From contig NC_049910.1 of NCBI RefSeq assembly GCF_001411555.2, positions 30,537,150 to 30,601,149 of the forward strand: a DNA stretch of 64,000 bases, read 5' to 3'. Numbering within the stretch: position 1 is the stretch's first letter; each line of letters opens with the position of its first letter. The notes beneath the pieces are model-generated. The model was not told where the DNA came from, made no database searches, and saw nothing but the letters and a program-made list of their open reading frames with translations. The position numbers and the translations under genes are program-made. This document shows positions 53,560 through 64,000 of this stretch, in pieces. This DNA comes from Juglans regia (Eukaryota; Streptophyta; Magnoliopsida; Fagales; Juglandaceae).

Positions 53560-54346
53560 CTTAATATAATATATATATATATATCAAAAGTAGGTTTATA
53601 TTAATAACTTAATATTAATGTTCATGTTTAAGATCAAGATTAAGATTTTATGTTATAAAATTAAAATTTATATATTATATGAAATGTTATAATAAGATTT
53701 ATAAGATTAATTTTTATTTCATTTTATATCTAATGTTATATTGATTTTATGTTATTAGATTATTATACATGAATTTTAAGGTTTTAAAATTTCCTGTTAT
53801 ATTAATTAGAAATTTAGCATATAATATAAAAAAATCATATAAATAATTATTTATGTATATATATATGAACCAGTCCAGTGTAAAAAAAACAAAAAAGACC
53901 AAAATCAGAACCAGACCGATTTAAAACCGGTTTTGAAAAAGAGAAATTGGTACCGGACCGAATCAATTTTGCACCAGACCAAACACAGTAGTCCAGTCCT
54001 ATTCGGGCCAGTTTTCCAATTTTGATTTCCAAGGAGAGCTTACGGGCTTGCATACTTTTCAAACAAAAATACATTTAAATGCCTTATGCTTTCCATTTTC
54101 TCCCACATTTTCTTTCTCATTCTGTATTTTACTTTGTGTCCAAAAGCCTTCTATTCCAGGTGATTTATTAGATATTTTTAAATTTTGTTATATTGGAACT
54201 TTGAGCATTTACTGTTTTGCTTTTTGGAGTGGACGATAATCGCAATGGCAGAAGATCTTCACGAAGTGGCATGAGTTTTCCTTTCCTTCTAGATTGCAAG
54301 AGAGAAAACAAGAGATATTTTCCTAATTTTTGTACAATATACTGGG
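53560..54346. repeat. AT-rich repeat unit R (right copy b)
   Basis: Nearly identical to 16,701-17,473. No gene. Confidence 0.7.
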
Positions 54347-55720
54347 TTAGTTTTTTTTAAAATCATTTTATTTTTTATTTAAAAACTCCAAAAGAAAAAA
54401 AAATATATTGGCATACTGAATACTCTAGTCAGAGGAAGAAAAAAAAGATGTCAACTCACATGTGCGTCGCGGACTCGCGAGGCTAACTTACCTGAGTTCC
54501 GCTACACTCAGTCAACTTCGCATGCAAATTGCGCACACTGTTGACATGGCGTTTTGCCACATCAGCCCTTGTTTTATAAAAAAAAATTAAAAAAATTGTT
54601 GAAAATGCCTCAACAAAGAGAAAAGGGAATCGATAGTTCCAACATAGCAGAAACATCTCTCCCAAATTCCATGTCTCCTTTTTCATTTTCCAGAAAGAAA
54701 CCAAGGACAACCAGAAAGAAACTGAGGGGTTCCTCTTGGTGACTTGGAGTGCAAAAGCGGCCATGGATTCACAGCAGTAGAGAGCTGGAAGTCCACAGTC
54801 TTAGCTGTAGACACCTCTAGCTCAGCCTCAAGGCGGCAGTAGTAGAGATTTTGCAGTGATTCTCACAGTCCTTTTCTCCTTTATAGCCATCTATGTCATG
54901 GTATACAACTCTTAAAAATTCTACTATCATTTCGCTCTTCCCAGGATGTTATGCAATTTTAATGTCTCATTCATTGTATCCACTTTTTTTTTTTTAACTT
55001 CTTGGTCTTTTACTAGGGTTTTAGCATCAAATCCATCACCCTATTGATTTTTGTCTGATTTCATTTTGTCATGTGTTCTCGTTTCTTTAGGATTCTCGCA
55101 ACTTGATTCAAGATTTTCTTTATCTCAGTAATGCATCATTACTTCATTGTCTTAGTCTAGGCCATATTTTCAATTTGAAAGATGGTGATTTGCAGAGATT
55201 GAGAAGAGAAGAGAGGGGAGAGAAGAAGAAGGCGTGGTTGCAGAGATTGGAGAAGAAGAGAAGGGGAGGGATGCTACAGGGAATGGACGAACCTTCGAGG
55301 ATGTTTTCTTTTTCGTTCTCTCTTCCCATACCAAAATGCAGTGTTTTAATTTTTGCCAGGTCACATTTCGTGTGCAAAAAGCCTGTATCCATCATTTTCC
55401 AACTTATCCAGACCAGGCGTGGTTGCAAAACCTAGTTAGGGTGATGCTACACCCACTAAATTCGACTATATAATTTTTTTTCCTGTTTTTTAAACATTTT
55501 TCTAAATCCCTTAAACATTTATTAAAAAGGAAAAAGAAAACACAAACTTATAAAAAAACACTCTCTTAATCATTAAGTTAAGGATAAATAAAAACAATCA
55601 GTAAAAAAAATCATTGGCTTCTCTCTATGGGAGTAGAGTTTTCCTAGTTTTATAACCCATCTCATGCCACGTAGATTCTTGGACAATGTTTTAGGTGAGC
55701 CTAACCAATCCTATTAGTCC
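54347..55720. other. duplicated non-genic DNA, right copy
   Basis: Partner of 17,474-18,817 at lower identity. It includes the second copy of the small membrane-exon remnant (about 54,762-54,920, with several stops) and a GA-rich stretch (55,195-55,270). Confidence 0.5.
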
Positions 55721-56124
55721 GAGCATTGGCAATGGTTTATCTATAAGCAAATGTAAAATCACATGTTTTGGAGATTTTCTTTGCCATTCAAGAAAAACTC
55801 TAGTATTAGATTATGCATCTTTGAGCTAAAATAATAATAAAATATCATTTTATTATTATGAATTTTTTTCCTAAAATTATTATTTTTTATATATTTTGCA
55901 ATTAGCACCTACTACAAAGATGTTGAAGGTAGAGTGGGAGGAGAGAGAAAAAAATTAATAAAATAGCATTTGTAGAGTGAACAGTACATCTGCAAAAATG
56001 TATTTGCACGGTTCATAGCTATGGAAAATATTTCCATATGCATAATCCAATGTAGTCAATTTAATGGTCTAGTTATGCAAATATGTATTTGCATTTGCAT
56101 ATAGATAAACCAATGCCAATGCTC
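55721..56124. mobile_element. MITE with 24-bp terminal inverted repeats, right copy
   Basis: It starts GAGCATTGGCAATGGTTTAT and ends ATAAACCAATGCCAATGCTC, an inverted pair with one mismatch over 24 bp. It has about 75 bp of AT-rich interior (55,830-55,905) not present in the left copy. Confidence 0.75.
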
Positions 56125-58600
56125 TTCCTTGTTGTCAAAGCTTCTAGCAATAGTTACATCCCATATGCACCTCATCAATGACGATACCAAACTTTATCAA
56201 CAACCCTAAATGAAAAGGAGGGGAAAAAGAGCAATTCCAGACGAAATCAGCTTCAAATCCTACATCATGTCTGAATAGGTTCTAAATATGATAAAACTTT
56301 AAAACAAGACCTACATTCACTCCTACCCTTTGTTTTAAAATTTTGATTATAGAAGTTCACTACTCCATATTAGGTCTGAAATTATACCAATTCATGGACC
56401 TTCTGCCTTCTCCACCAAGGAAAATATGAGAGATTTTGTTTATATTCATTTACAAAGTATAAGACTCAAGCTATGAATGACATCAAAAGTGTTTGATATC
56501 GCAAAACAGTGACATGATAGAGTTGGAATATTAGACTGAAAGATTTTGTTCAAATCCTTCAACTTACAAGTTAGTGTGGAGGATACACCATCCATTATGT
56601 GCTCATGGTATAATTTAATTTGTCGGATTCAAATTTCTAAATCTTTTCAACAAATGAAATTCTATCATATTAGGAGTGTGGAATGTCATTCACATGGACT
56701 TGCAAATAAAATTTTTATTTTTATTCAAAAGCAGCTTGTTCTGACTAATCTGTATACTTGGTCTAGTAACACTTGTTGCCTTTCTTTTAACAAAATATTT
56801 AATTATTTATAAAATATTACTTACTTTAGCTACAAGTTCCTAAACGAATGGTTAGATCACCCCATTCAACCACCACAGTGCTGGCCCAATCAGGGCCAAC
56901 CCTGTAGTGGCCTACCCAGCCATGGATAGCCAGATCAGGCCAACCCCATAATGGCCCAATTTGTGCTTCATTTATTTTTCCTTAAGCCACTAAAGATAAT
57001 GCAGACTAGCATATCAAACTAGCAAGAAACCCTGAACATTTCTTATATAGGATATAACAAAGAAATCTGTCATCCATCATTTTTAAGTAAAAATGAACAA
57101 ACTTAAAAAGACAGTGAATCGGATAGAAGATAAATGAAGAACAAACTTAAAAAGACAGTGAATATGTGCCGCTCAAGAATCATATCTGAACATTTGACCT
57201 AAGAGGGATATACAATAAAGTGTGACGAGATGACACTTCTCAACACATGAAACATAACTTGTACAGAAGTTGTCTCTGCATCTGCCTTCCCCATGCATTG
57301 CTAGGGAATCAATTTCTATTTCAGAAGTTGGGTAAACTAAAATTGCATAATTGGTATCATGTCTAGGTCACTGGTGAAGCAAAGGGAAGGTTCACAGAAA
57401 GCTTATGAGATCGCTTGCCTAACAATTTGTGTATCACGAGCTTAATACAGTTGAGCATCCTAAAGCAAATAATGCCATATCCCCGTTCCCCAAAACTTCA
57501 TCATTACACAAAAAATCATTGCTAAAACATCCAACAACATCACACAATAAAGTAGAAATAACAAACAAAGGACACAATGTAAGTCTCCCTCCAAAACGTA
57601 TGCGCAAATGCAGTATATCAATATGTCCATTTGATAATGAGCAACAATTTATATTCTGCATTGCCCCCAAAAGATAAAAAAGGTGTACCATTTCTAAGAT
57701 GAGAGAGCCGCCAGTGGTTGAAAGGGAAACATTATTAAGCCGCTCCAGATAAGCACTTGGGTCAATTCACCCTCCGCATGAGCCTTGATGACAGATAGAG
57801 CAGCTCAGCCAGAACCAACTCAGGCAAAGCCAGATCCATGTTCTGACACGCCAAGCAAATCCCCAAGCCCTTCACGAAGTGGTTCACACAAAATCCCCAA
57901 TCTAATAGTCCCTCTTCAAAACCCTAATTCTGTACAAATCCAGCGACTTGGACGCTGCTACACTGGTCCATATCATGTCCAGTAACAGAGCCAGGGTGAG
58001 CCCCACCTTTTGAGCATACACCATCCCCATCCTCTCCACCAACCCCACCATGGTAGAAGTCATTGCGATCTAGTTCGTTAAAGGTAGCGCATAGCTGGAG
58101 TATTCTTCTCAAAAGAAGACTTCATTTAATGATATAACCGTGAGAAAGAACATAATGAATTGTGGAGGAAGCATGACAAGGGAATTGCAATCAATGAAGA
58201 ATAGAAACAACCACAAAGGAACATATCCAATTAACATAAAAATGTAAAATGTCAATACATACAAAATAAAAAACATTAAACTCAATGTTGATGGGTAATA
58301 CGTATCAAGAAAGTAGGATGGAAGTGAGATGATGGTGTAGCATTTTCCTAATGATTATAAACTTAACACATAGATATGATTAACAATTAACAACCAAAGC
58401 ATTCACAACTTGGTTACTCCACATAAATGTGGCACCGAGGGTCCAAGATACAGCAGTGCGAATAGATCAATACGAAATTACACTTGCAAAGGCCAAAGAT
58501 ACCCAAAAGGTGCAGCCTTTTCTGCCAAGCACAATCTAGAATTCAAGAACCACCCACTATTTTAGACACAACAGCCAATTTCATAGCCCCAATTCAAGAC
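56125..58600. other. duplicated DNA without a recognisable gene, right copy
   Basis: Partner of 19,149-20,791, with about 800 bp of unrelated sequence at 56,540-57,340. Within that, 56,870-56,970 has repeats around GGCCAACCC and GGCCCAAT. The minus-strand exon-like stretch (58,112-57,690) is shared with the left copy (MRRILQLCATFNELDRNDFY, later ERLNNVSLSTTGGSLIL in another frame); no family is recognised. Confidence 0.45.
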
Positions 58601-58913
58601 CACCGCCAGCTCCCAACAACACATCTAATTAAACTCATCAATAAATAATTTAGCTCCCAATCAAAATCCAAAATACAACATTGAAAGAAGCATTAATTTT
58701 GATAAATACCATTTGGAAGAAGCATTATTTTACAGTGCCACTATCTTACCATAAAAGAAGAACAATTTTATCACAAAACTCGGGTCCGACACAATGCCTA
58801 ACAAAAACTCCCAAATTCTCTTGTTCTGAAATCATCGTTACAACCGAAAAAAAAAGAACAACTTTCGATCGAAGACCTTTCTTTGCCTCAAATTTTTTTT
58901 TTCTTTTATGTTT
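58601..58913 (-). other. 3' flank of TIM17
   Basis: Probable 3' untranslated region and downstream sequence of the TIM17 gene on the minus strand. No clear polyadenylation signal could be singled out among several A-rich candidates. Confidence 0.45.
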
Positions 58914-59603
58914 TCATTTGTACTCAAAATTCGGCACCGGTGGTGCATCGAAACTCTCCAAGATCTTCGTCTCGCTTCCGCTACTCGTTGCCGCCGAATC
59001 TTTCTTCTTTTCTCCGCCGAACCAACCTCCGAGCCAACCTGAACTCGAATCCGAAGAAGATCCACTTGCTGACGCCGGCTCTAACGGGGGCTGGACCAGG
59101 GGAAGGCCCGGTGACTGACCCATAAATCCAGGAAGAGCGGGCATATTAGGTGGGGGCTCTTCGATGATCATGGGCATCTGTTGTTGTGCACTGAACATCC
59201 GGTTCAGCATGATCCCAGCTCCTTCGATGAGAGCCAAGAGGACACCACCGAAAGCAGCCGATCGAGCTGAGGAGGCGAGCCCCTGGCGCATGGAGAGGAA
59301 GCCACCGGTGGCTGCGCCGGCCACTATGGAGTTCCAGGGGTCCTCCTTCTGGCGGACGTATACCATGGTGCAGTCGAAGGCGGAGAAGAGGCCGCCCCAA
59401 ACGGCGAAGCTGCCTCCGACGCGGGGTGCGTTGAGACGCACGGCCTGGGAGCCACCTACGAATCGCGCCCCGATGGGAGAGTTGTAGATGCCCTTGAGGA
59501 AGTGGAAGGCCGAGCCACCCACGGCTCCCATGGCGAAAGCGCCGCCTACGTCGTCGAGGATGCGGTCCGGGCACGGCTCCCTAGACGTCTCCGGCGTCCC
59601 CAT
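58914..59603 (-). CDS. TIM17: mitochondrial import inner membrane translocase subunit TIM17
   Basis: 229 codons, no intron. TIM17 is a core subunit of the TIM23 presequence translocase in the mitochondrial inner membrane. Four hydrophobic segments lie at about residues 17-36, 62-82, 90-104 and 112-131. Residues 70-100 fit the PRAT signature [GA]X2[FY]X10RX3DX6[GAS]GX3G exactly (Gly70, Phe73, Arg84, Asp88, Gly96, Gly100). Cys11 and Cys78 match the conserved disulfide pair of Tim17. The C-terminal extension after residue 140 (Pro-rich, then Ser-rich, [13 protein letters not shown]) is typical of the long plant isoforms such as Arabidopsis TIM17-2 (about 240 residues). The start ATG at 59,603 is the first in the frame and gives the family N terminus. 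It is head to head with the SpoU gene; the left duplicon lacks this gene. Confidence 0.96.
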   Translation of the reverse strand: MGTPETSREPCPDRILDDVGGAFAMGAVGGSAFHFLKGIYNSPIGARFVGGSQAVRLNAPRVGGSFAVWGGLFSAFDCTMVYVRQKEDPWNSIVAGAATGGFLSMRQGLASSARSAAFGGVLLALIEGAGIMLNRMFSAQQQMPMIIEEPPPNMPALPGFMGQSPGLPLVQPPLEPASASGSSSDSSSGWLGGWFGGEKKKDSAATSSGSETKILESFDAPPVPNFEYK

Positions 59604-60017
59604 GAAGTCGAAGTTTCTTTAGGGTTGAGTTTTGAGAGTAGTTAAGAGGAAGACGGTCGGTGTGTGTATATGCGTGTTGTATTTTTAAAGTGCATGTCGT
59701 TTTTATCAATACAAACGTCGTGTCGTTTACTGTGTTGTCCCCGACCTGAAACGCCGACTCGTATCCAAAACAAACCAAATGAGACCTAGATTCCTTGGCT
59801 TCTCTTGTGAAAAAAACCCTCACTCGATAGAAAGCGATACATGAATGGAGTGCGGATAAGGAACTCACTGCTGTATTTTCAACCTAAAAGTCTTCTTGTT
59901 CATTAGATTTATACTAGTAGTTTTTTTTGGTCCAGGTTTTTCTTCTCCTTTATCCTACTTCGGTTAATAGCAAGGCTCTTACACTCAAGTTTGGTCGTAT
60001 TTTCTGAAGTGTTTGCA
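59604..60017. promoter_or_regulatory. shared bidirectional upstream region of TIM17 and SpoU genes
   Basis: The 414 bp between two divergent start codons hold both 5' untranslated regions and promoters. On the minus strand AACCCTAAA (59,618-59,626) lies 15 bp before the TIM17 ATG, a telo-box-like motif common near plant housekeeping and organelle-biogenesis genes. On the plus strand AAAAAACCCTCACTC is at about 59,811-59,825. No TATA box is certain. Confidence 0.6.
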
Positions 60018-61814
60018 ATGTATACCAGTTTGACGAAAAGTCAAGCATTTCCCTTGGCTTTAAGAATTTATTCACAACCCAGATGCCCCAAATTGCTCCA
60101 CTCCGCAAAGCAGCAATCTTTACCCAACTGGTCTCGTCCAAAACCCCATTTGAACTCCAGTAAAGTCATAACCCTTGAAAATTGTCATTTCATGGAACCC
60201 ATAAATTTCACAAAATGCTCTCATTGGAAGAGCTTGAAAATTGGCAATTTCTCAAAACCCAGAAGCGTTGCGAGTCGGTTCCGGGATAAAAGTGCCATAC
60301 AGTATTGCCTTTCGACTAGAGCTACAAGTTCTTCAAGTTCGTATGCTCGAAGAAGCGGTGAAAAGAACTCTGCGGGAAGAACTGGAAAAGCTCTTCCTTG
60401 GTTAGCTTCAAATAGAGATAAAGAAGCAAAAGCGTTGGAGAAAGGGACATCTTCAAAGACAAGTCGTACTTCTTGGGAGGAATCCGCGAAGAGGTTGGAG
60501 AAAGGGGGCAGTAGGTCTTTGAGGGAGGAATTGGCAAAAAGATTGGAGGAAGCAACAACAATAGAAAATGCTGGTTCTTCTTGGAAGGTGGCAGCGGACA
60601 ATTTTGTGATTAAAAGTGATCAGTTAGCCGAAGGGAGTGAAGAAGCTAGGAATGGAATAGACATTGCAGAGGATCGGCAAAGTGATCTTGGTCACAGACA
60701 TGGAGATTTTGAGGAAGATGAAGAAGGAGAAGAAGAAGAAGAATTAGGGGTCGTTGATGATCCGAGATGGGATAAGATTATGCATAGGTCCAAGCAAATG
60801 GTTGATGTAAATGCTGGACCTGAGAAACCTGAGGTAAAAAGGTGGAACAAACAGGAAAATTGGGGTAGAAAGACATGGAAAGAGGCTACTGAATCAGCAG
60901 TTCCTAAAATGGTTGGCGAAGGGATCTATGGGGTTGGTCCAGTTTTGGCTGCTTTATCAGCTCAAAGAAGAGAATTTTATGCGTTGTACCTCCAAGAAGG
61001 GTTGGATTTGAGTAATAATAATCGGAAGAAGAAGGACAAAAGGGGGTTTGAGAAAGTTTTGAGGATGGCTGAAAAAATTGGGCTAAGCATAAAGGAAGCT
61101 TCAAAGCATAATCTCAATATGGTGGCTGATAACCGCCCCCATCAGGGTCTCGTGCTAGATGCTTCTCCATTGGAGATGGTAAAAATAAAGGAATTGGACC
61201 CTGTTTCTGTTGAGGAAGATAAAGGTTCTCTTTGGGTAGCTTTGGATGAGGTTACAGATCCTCAGAATTTGGGGGCAATCATTAGGTCGGCGTACTTCTT
61301 TGGCGCTTCGGGGGTGGTTTTATGTGCCAAGAATTCGGCCCCGTTGAGTGGTGTTGTGAGCAAAGCAAGTGCAGGCGCACTTGAATTAATGGAGCTCAGG
61401 TATTGTAAGAATATGATGCAGTTCCTAGTAACCTCAGCTGAAAATGGTTGGCGAGTTCTTGGAGGTTCAGTTTCTCCAAGAGCTGTTCCCTTGGATGAGA
61501 TTTTGCCTGGTGCACCAACGATTCTTGTTTTGGGCAGTGAGGGTACTGGGTTGAGGCCTTTGGTGGAGAGATCATGTACTCATTTGATTAGGATCCCTGG
61601 GAGTATTCCTGTGGATGTATCTACAAGTGGAGTTAATGATTTGGAAACTGCAGAAGCAGTGTCTGGGTGCTCAGGTGAAGAGTTCAGGTCCTTTTTAGCT
61701 GTGGAGAGCTTAAATGTTAGCGTAGCAGCAGGTGTCCTTCTTCATCACTTAATTGGAAACAATTACAAAAACGAGTGTCTCGTCGAAGATAAGTTGACTG
61801 ATGCTCTTGACTGA
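60018..61814 (+). CDS. SpoU/TrmH-family RNA 2'-O-methyltransferase, probably organellar
   Basis: 598 codons, no intron. I chose ATG 60,018; the open frame extends upstream only to a TTG. The enzyme family transfers methyl from SAM to a ribose 2'-OH of rRNA or tRNA. The N terminus (MYTSLTKSQAFPLALRIYSQ) is basic and Ser-rich, like an organelle transit peptide. A long charged middle part has an acidic run around residues 230-250 (DFEEDEEGEEEEE). The substrate-binding domain starts near residue 299 (GVGPVLAALSAQRREFYALY). SPOUT motifs: motif 1 near residue 409 ([19 protein letters not shown]), motif 2 near 504 (LVLGSEGTGLRP), motif 3 near 564 (SLNVSVAAGVLLHHL); all key residues are present. It resembles the RlmB/MRM1 type, which modifies a G in large-subunit rRNA; the substrate here is inferred. 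The left-duplicon fragment is at 24,636-25,131. Confidence 0.95.
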   Translation: MYTSLTKSQAFPLALRIYSQPRCPKLLHSAKQQSLPNWSRPKPHLNSSKVITLENCHFMEPINFTKCSHWKSLKIGNFSKPRSVASRFRDKSAIQYCLSTRATSSSSSYARRSGEKNSAGRTGKALPWLASNRDKEAKALEKGTSSKTSRTSWEESAKRLEKGGSRSLREELAKRLEEATTIENAGSSWKVAADNFVIKSDQLAEGSEEARNGIDIAEDRQSDLGHRHGDFEEDEEGEEEEELGVVDDPRWDKIMHRSKQMVDVNAGPEKPEVKRWNKQENWGRKTWKEATESAVPKMVGEGIYGVGPVLAALSAQRREFYALYLQEGLDLSNNNRKKKDKRGFEKVLRMAEKIGLSIKEASKHNLNMVADNRPHQGLVLDASPLEMVKIKELDPVSVEEDKGSLWVALDEVTDPQNLGAIIRSAYFFGASGVVLCAKNSAPLSGVVSKASAGALELMELRYCKNMMQFLVTSAENGWRVLGGSVSPRAVPLDEILPGAPTILVLGSEGTGLRPLVERSCTHLIRIPGSIPVDVSTSGVNDLETAEAVSGCSGEEFRSFLAVESLNVSVAAGVLLHHLIGNNYKNECLVEDKLTDALD

Positions 61815-63019
61815 GGTCCTTTGGCAGATGCATTGAATTTTTTACATGAGTTTATTTATCCAAGCTCATTATAATTATCTTATCATTTTCTTTTGAACTT
61901 ATAATGTTTGCATTATAAAATTTTTATCAGCATCTGTAGGGTTATGCAGAGTTGTTAGTGAATTTGCAACTTTGAATGCCCCTCTGATTTCTTGATTGGA
62001 AACATTTGCCATTGGAGTTGTTACTGTGGCCATAAGCGACGTGATGCCCTTGGATGAGATCCTATGTCCTTGAAATCAAATGTCTCCAGGGTTTTCATGA
62101 TGTATGCAGATTATAAATGTTCCTTTCACATCTCTCCAGTGAATAACTAACCTTTGGCATATGCTATTATCCTTCACAGTTAAACTGCTGGCAAACTACT
62201 CTGTGCTAACATTGCCTTGGTTCTCTCATCGCCATAAAAACTACATTTAACTTGAACTTATGTGCGTGTTATTTTTCCTGTTTTTGTCCACAAATTAACT
62301 GTTTGTTCCATATGACCTTGAAATTAATGCAAGGTTTTCTGATGCTAATCATGCAAAAACTTGCATTTTACGATGAAGCTTGGTCTGCCTCAAATTGATT
62401 CTCAAAAGATTGCAATACTTGTTTGCAAATATAGCCAGATATTGCCTTTGCTTTTTTATTTATTTTACATATGAAATATGAGAAGATGCAGCTTTGACAA
62501 GTTTTCTTGTCACTGATTGCCTATTGTTCCTTGTAAGAATGCAATACCAAAACTTAGCCAGCTTTCTCCTTTCACTGATTCAGGAAGTTGTTTATTCTTC
62601 TAGTATCTTCTGGTAATTTCCAACATGGTGTGCTACAAGCATGAGTTATTGCTACACAAAACATAATGTAGTTCTAGTTTTGGAAGCTAAACAAGCCCCA
62701 CCTTGCTTAGCAAGATTGTTAGAAAGGTGTGTGGGCTTGGGGTTGCTCTTTTCAAACAGCCGAAAGAAGCCCAATCTGACCGGTAGTATTTGTCATAGAT
62801 TCTGAGCTTTTGTTTATTGTCTTTTTTTCTTTTTTTTTGTTTGGTATCTGTCTGGTCTTTTTGTTCCCCTTTCTTTGTGTCATTGATTTAGTCGGTATTG
62901 AGTTTTCTGTCACCGAGTATTCATGAAAAAGACATTTGGCCTCCCGGCTGAACCTCAATGAAACCCTCATCGGCCACCTGGCCCCAAGAGTCCATGAATT
63001 ATTACCACTGGAATAAGGG
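61815..63019 (+). other. SpoU 3' flank and intergenic DNA
   Basis: The first part is probably the 3' untranslated region; ATTATAAAATTTT-like A/T-rich strings at about 61,905-61,925 could serve polyadenylation. The rest contains no credible ORF. The frame 62,752-62,970 on the minus strand is Lys-rich low complexity and is rejected. Confidence 0.5.
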
Positions 63020-63788
63020 TTCCTTTAGTTGTGCCTCGAGGACAGACTTGATTAAAGCATACAATCTGATGAGATGAAAATTCTTGAGCTCGATGGGTTT
63101 CTCCGAGCAGGCAATACAATGGATTAAGGAATGTTGGAGAGTAAAGTTCTCTGTAAACACTAAGGAGGCGCTAGTTGGTTACTTTCTGGGGAAAATATTC
63201 CGATCTTTTGTGGTGGTGATATCAAGTCCATATTCTTGATAGATTAATAAGTTTCTAGCTCGTGTTAGGGCTCTGATCCCCTAGTATGGAAAGACGGTAT
63301 CTTTATGTGTGAGGTTGCAGAAAGTGCTAAGGGTCAAGTCTTAGTATTATGTCGGGGTTCAAATTGGATTCATTCCCTATGAGATAATTAGGAATGTCAT
63401 TGATTTCCTCTCGTTTGCACTAGTGTGACTGTTGAATATTGGTGTAAAAGATTGGCTAGAGTTAGAAGATGGACTTGTAGGATTTTGGCCTTGGCAGGCA
63501 AGTTTCAACTTATTCCTCAATCTTATGCTGTGAGATTCCTTAGTCTTACAGTGTATTAATAACCGTTTTTCTCACTCATTCCACCATTCAGTATGAATGG
63601 AGTAAGGGACGTCCTCTCCGATCTCCAAAACATAAAGCCAAAAACCAAACCCACCCAAAGGACATTTCAGATTTGTAGTAAGTTAAGGCAAATCCATCCA
63701 TGTTAGGATGGGAGCAGTAGAACTTTTCTTTGTAATTGACACTTGTTTGGATGAATATATACTTATTTTACTTATAAAAAAAAAATGA
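63020..63788 (+). mobile_element. decayed LINE fragment with poly(A)
   Basis: Plus strand, several frames. RT-like text appears: KAYN then GFSEQAIQWIKECWRVKFSV and ALVGYF, as around RT motif A/B of plant LINEs, followed after a large gap by a stretch with LALAGKFQLIPQS (AGRLQLI-type motif). The 3' end is TACTTATAAAAAAAAAA at 63,770-63,786. It is heavily mutated. It is unrelated in frame or orientation to the minus-strand LINEs at 7,545 and 8,762. Confidence 0.6.
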
Positions 63789-64000
63789 TTATAGGTGTTA
63801 AGACTATACCTCAAGAATTCGAGGAAGAAGAGAACTCCAAACTAAGCACTATCATTGAGGGTACAAATTTGAAGTGGCCATTTAACCCTAATCCTATTTG
63901 GAAGGATATTAGAAACAACGTCCCTCGCCAAATGTAAGACCAAGAAGTTGTTATGGTGATCTCCTAGTGGTGGTATTTTCACGGATGACTTGTCTCATGG
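63789..64000. other. window end, unassigned
   Basis: After the poly(A) one plus-strand frame runs about 45 codons (GVKTIPQEFEEEENSKLSTI, NLKWPFNPNPIWKDI) before a stop. I do not recognise it. Confidence 0.3.

Noticed and set aside
59146..59574. Long antisense and alternate frames over TIM17 (142 and 107 codons)
   Set aside because: They overlap a clearly conserved TIM17 coding frame in GC-rich sequence and have no own motifs.
60221..61104. Minus-strand frames opposite the SpoU gene
   Set aside because: They are shadows of the methyltransferase coding frame.
62752..62970. Lys-rich minus-strand frame of 72 codons
   Set aside because: It is driven by T-rich tracts on the plus strand and has no motif.
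1..64000. tRNA, rRNA or snoRNA genes
   Set aside because: No cloverleaf with a B-box-type stretch or rRNA-like sequence was noticed on reading; a covariance-model search would be needed to exclude small RNAs.

Overview
This window is nuclear DNA of a flowering plant, most likely a woody eudicot. The evidence is AT-rich sequence full of nested transposons, GT-AG introns, plant-type LINEs with RNase H, Ty1/copia and hAT remnants, a plant TIM17 with its long C-terminal extension, and an LRR receptor kinase of the HAESA-like group. The species cannot be named from the sequence. Only two genes look intact: a TIM17-type mitochondrial translocase subunit (58,914-59,603, minus) and a SpoU/TrmH-type RNA 2'-O-methyltransferase (60,018-61,814, plus). 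They stand head to head and share about 414 bp of upstream DNA. A third long ORF (42,318-44,324, minus) encodes the ectodomain and membrane anchor of an LRR receptor kinase whose kinase half, directly downstream, is broken.

The dominant architecture is a collinear segmental duplication. The left copy (1 to 25,131) matches the right copy (about 32,640 to 61,316) block for block: copia integrase, a solo-LTR-like element of about 3 kb, receptor-kinase tail fragments, the 3' half of a hAT transposon, the receptor-kinase gene, AT-rich repeat units, a hAT transposase middle fragment, about 6.5 kb of shared non-genic DNA, and the SpoU gene. The right copy keeps the genes. The left copy has lost the LRR region (equivalent of 41,873-45,246) and TIM17 plus the start of SpoU (equivalent of 58,570-60,276), and has gained LINEs and a long LTR-like element. 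The two copies therefore provide natural empty sites for several insertions.

Between the two copies lies a degraded hexokinase gene fragment (25,229-25,988), interrupted by the 5' LTR of a Ty1/copia element (25,989 to about 35,236). That element has a tRNA-Met-type primer binding site, gag, protease, integrase, reverse transcriptase and RNase H remnants, and a truncated 3' LTR. Two hAT-like elements sit inside it, each with an 8-bp target duplication: 27,607-28,544 in the leader and 29,689-31,761 just before the protease active site.

Solo-LTR-like elements of one family (1,451-4,458; 20,792-24,635; 35,257-38,157; 48,616-51,742) share a conserved splice-donor-like motif on the minus strand. 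Two of them have clear 5-bp target duplications (AAAAG and GCCGA). The last 1 kb carries a decayed plus-strand LINE ending in poly(A). I see no CRISPR array, no operon and no convincing RNA gene. All identity statements are by eye.
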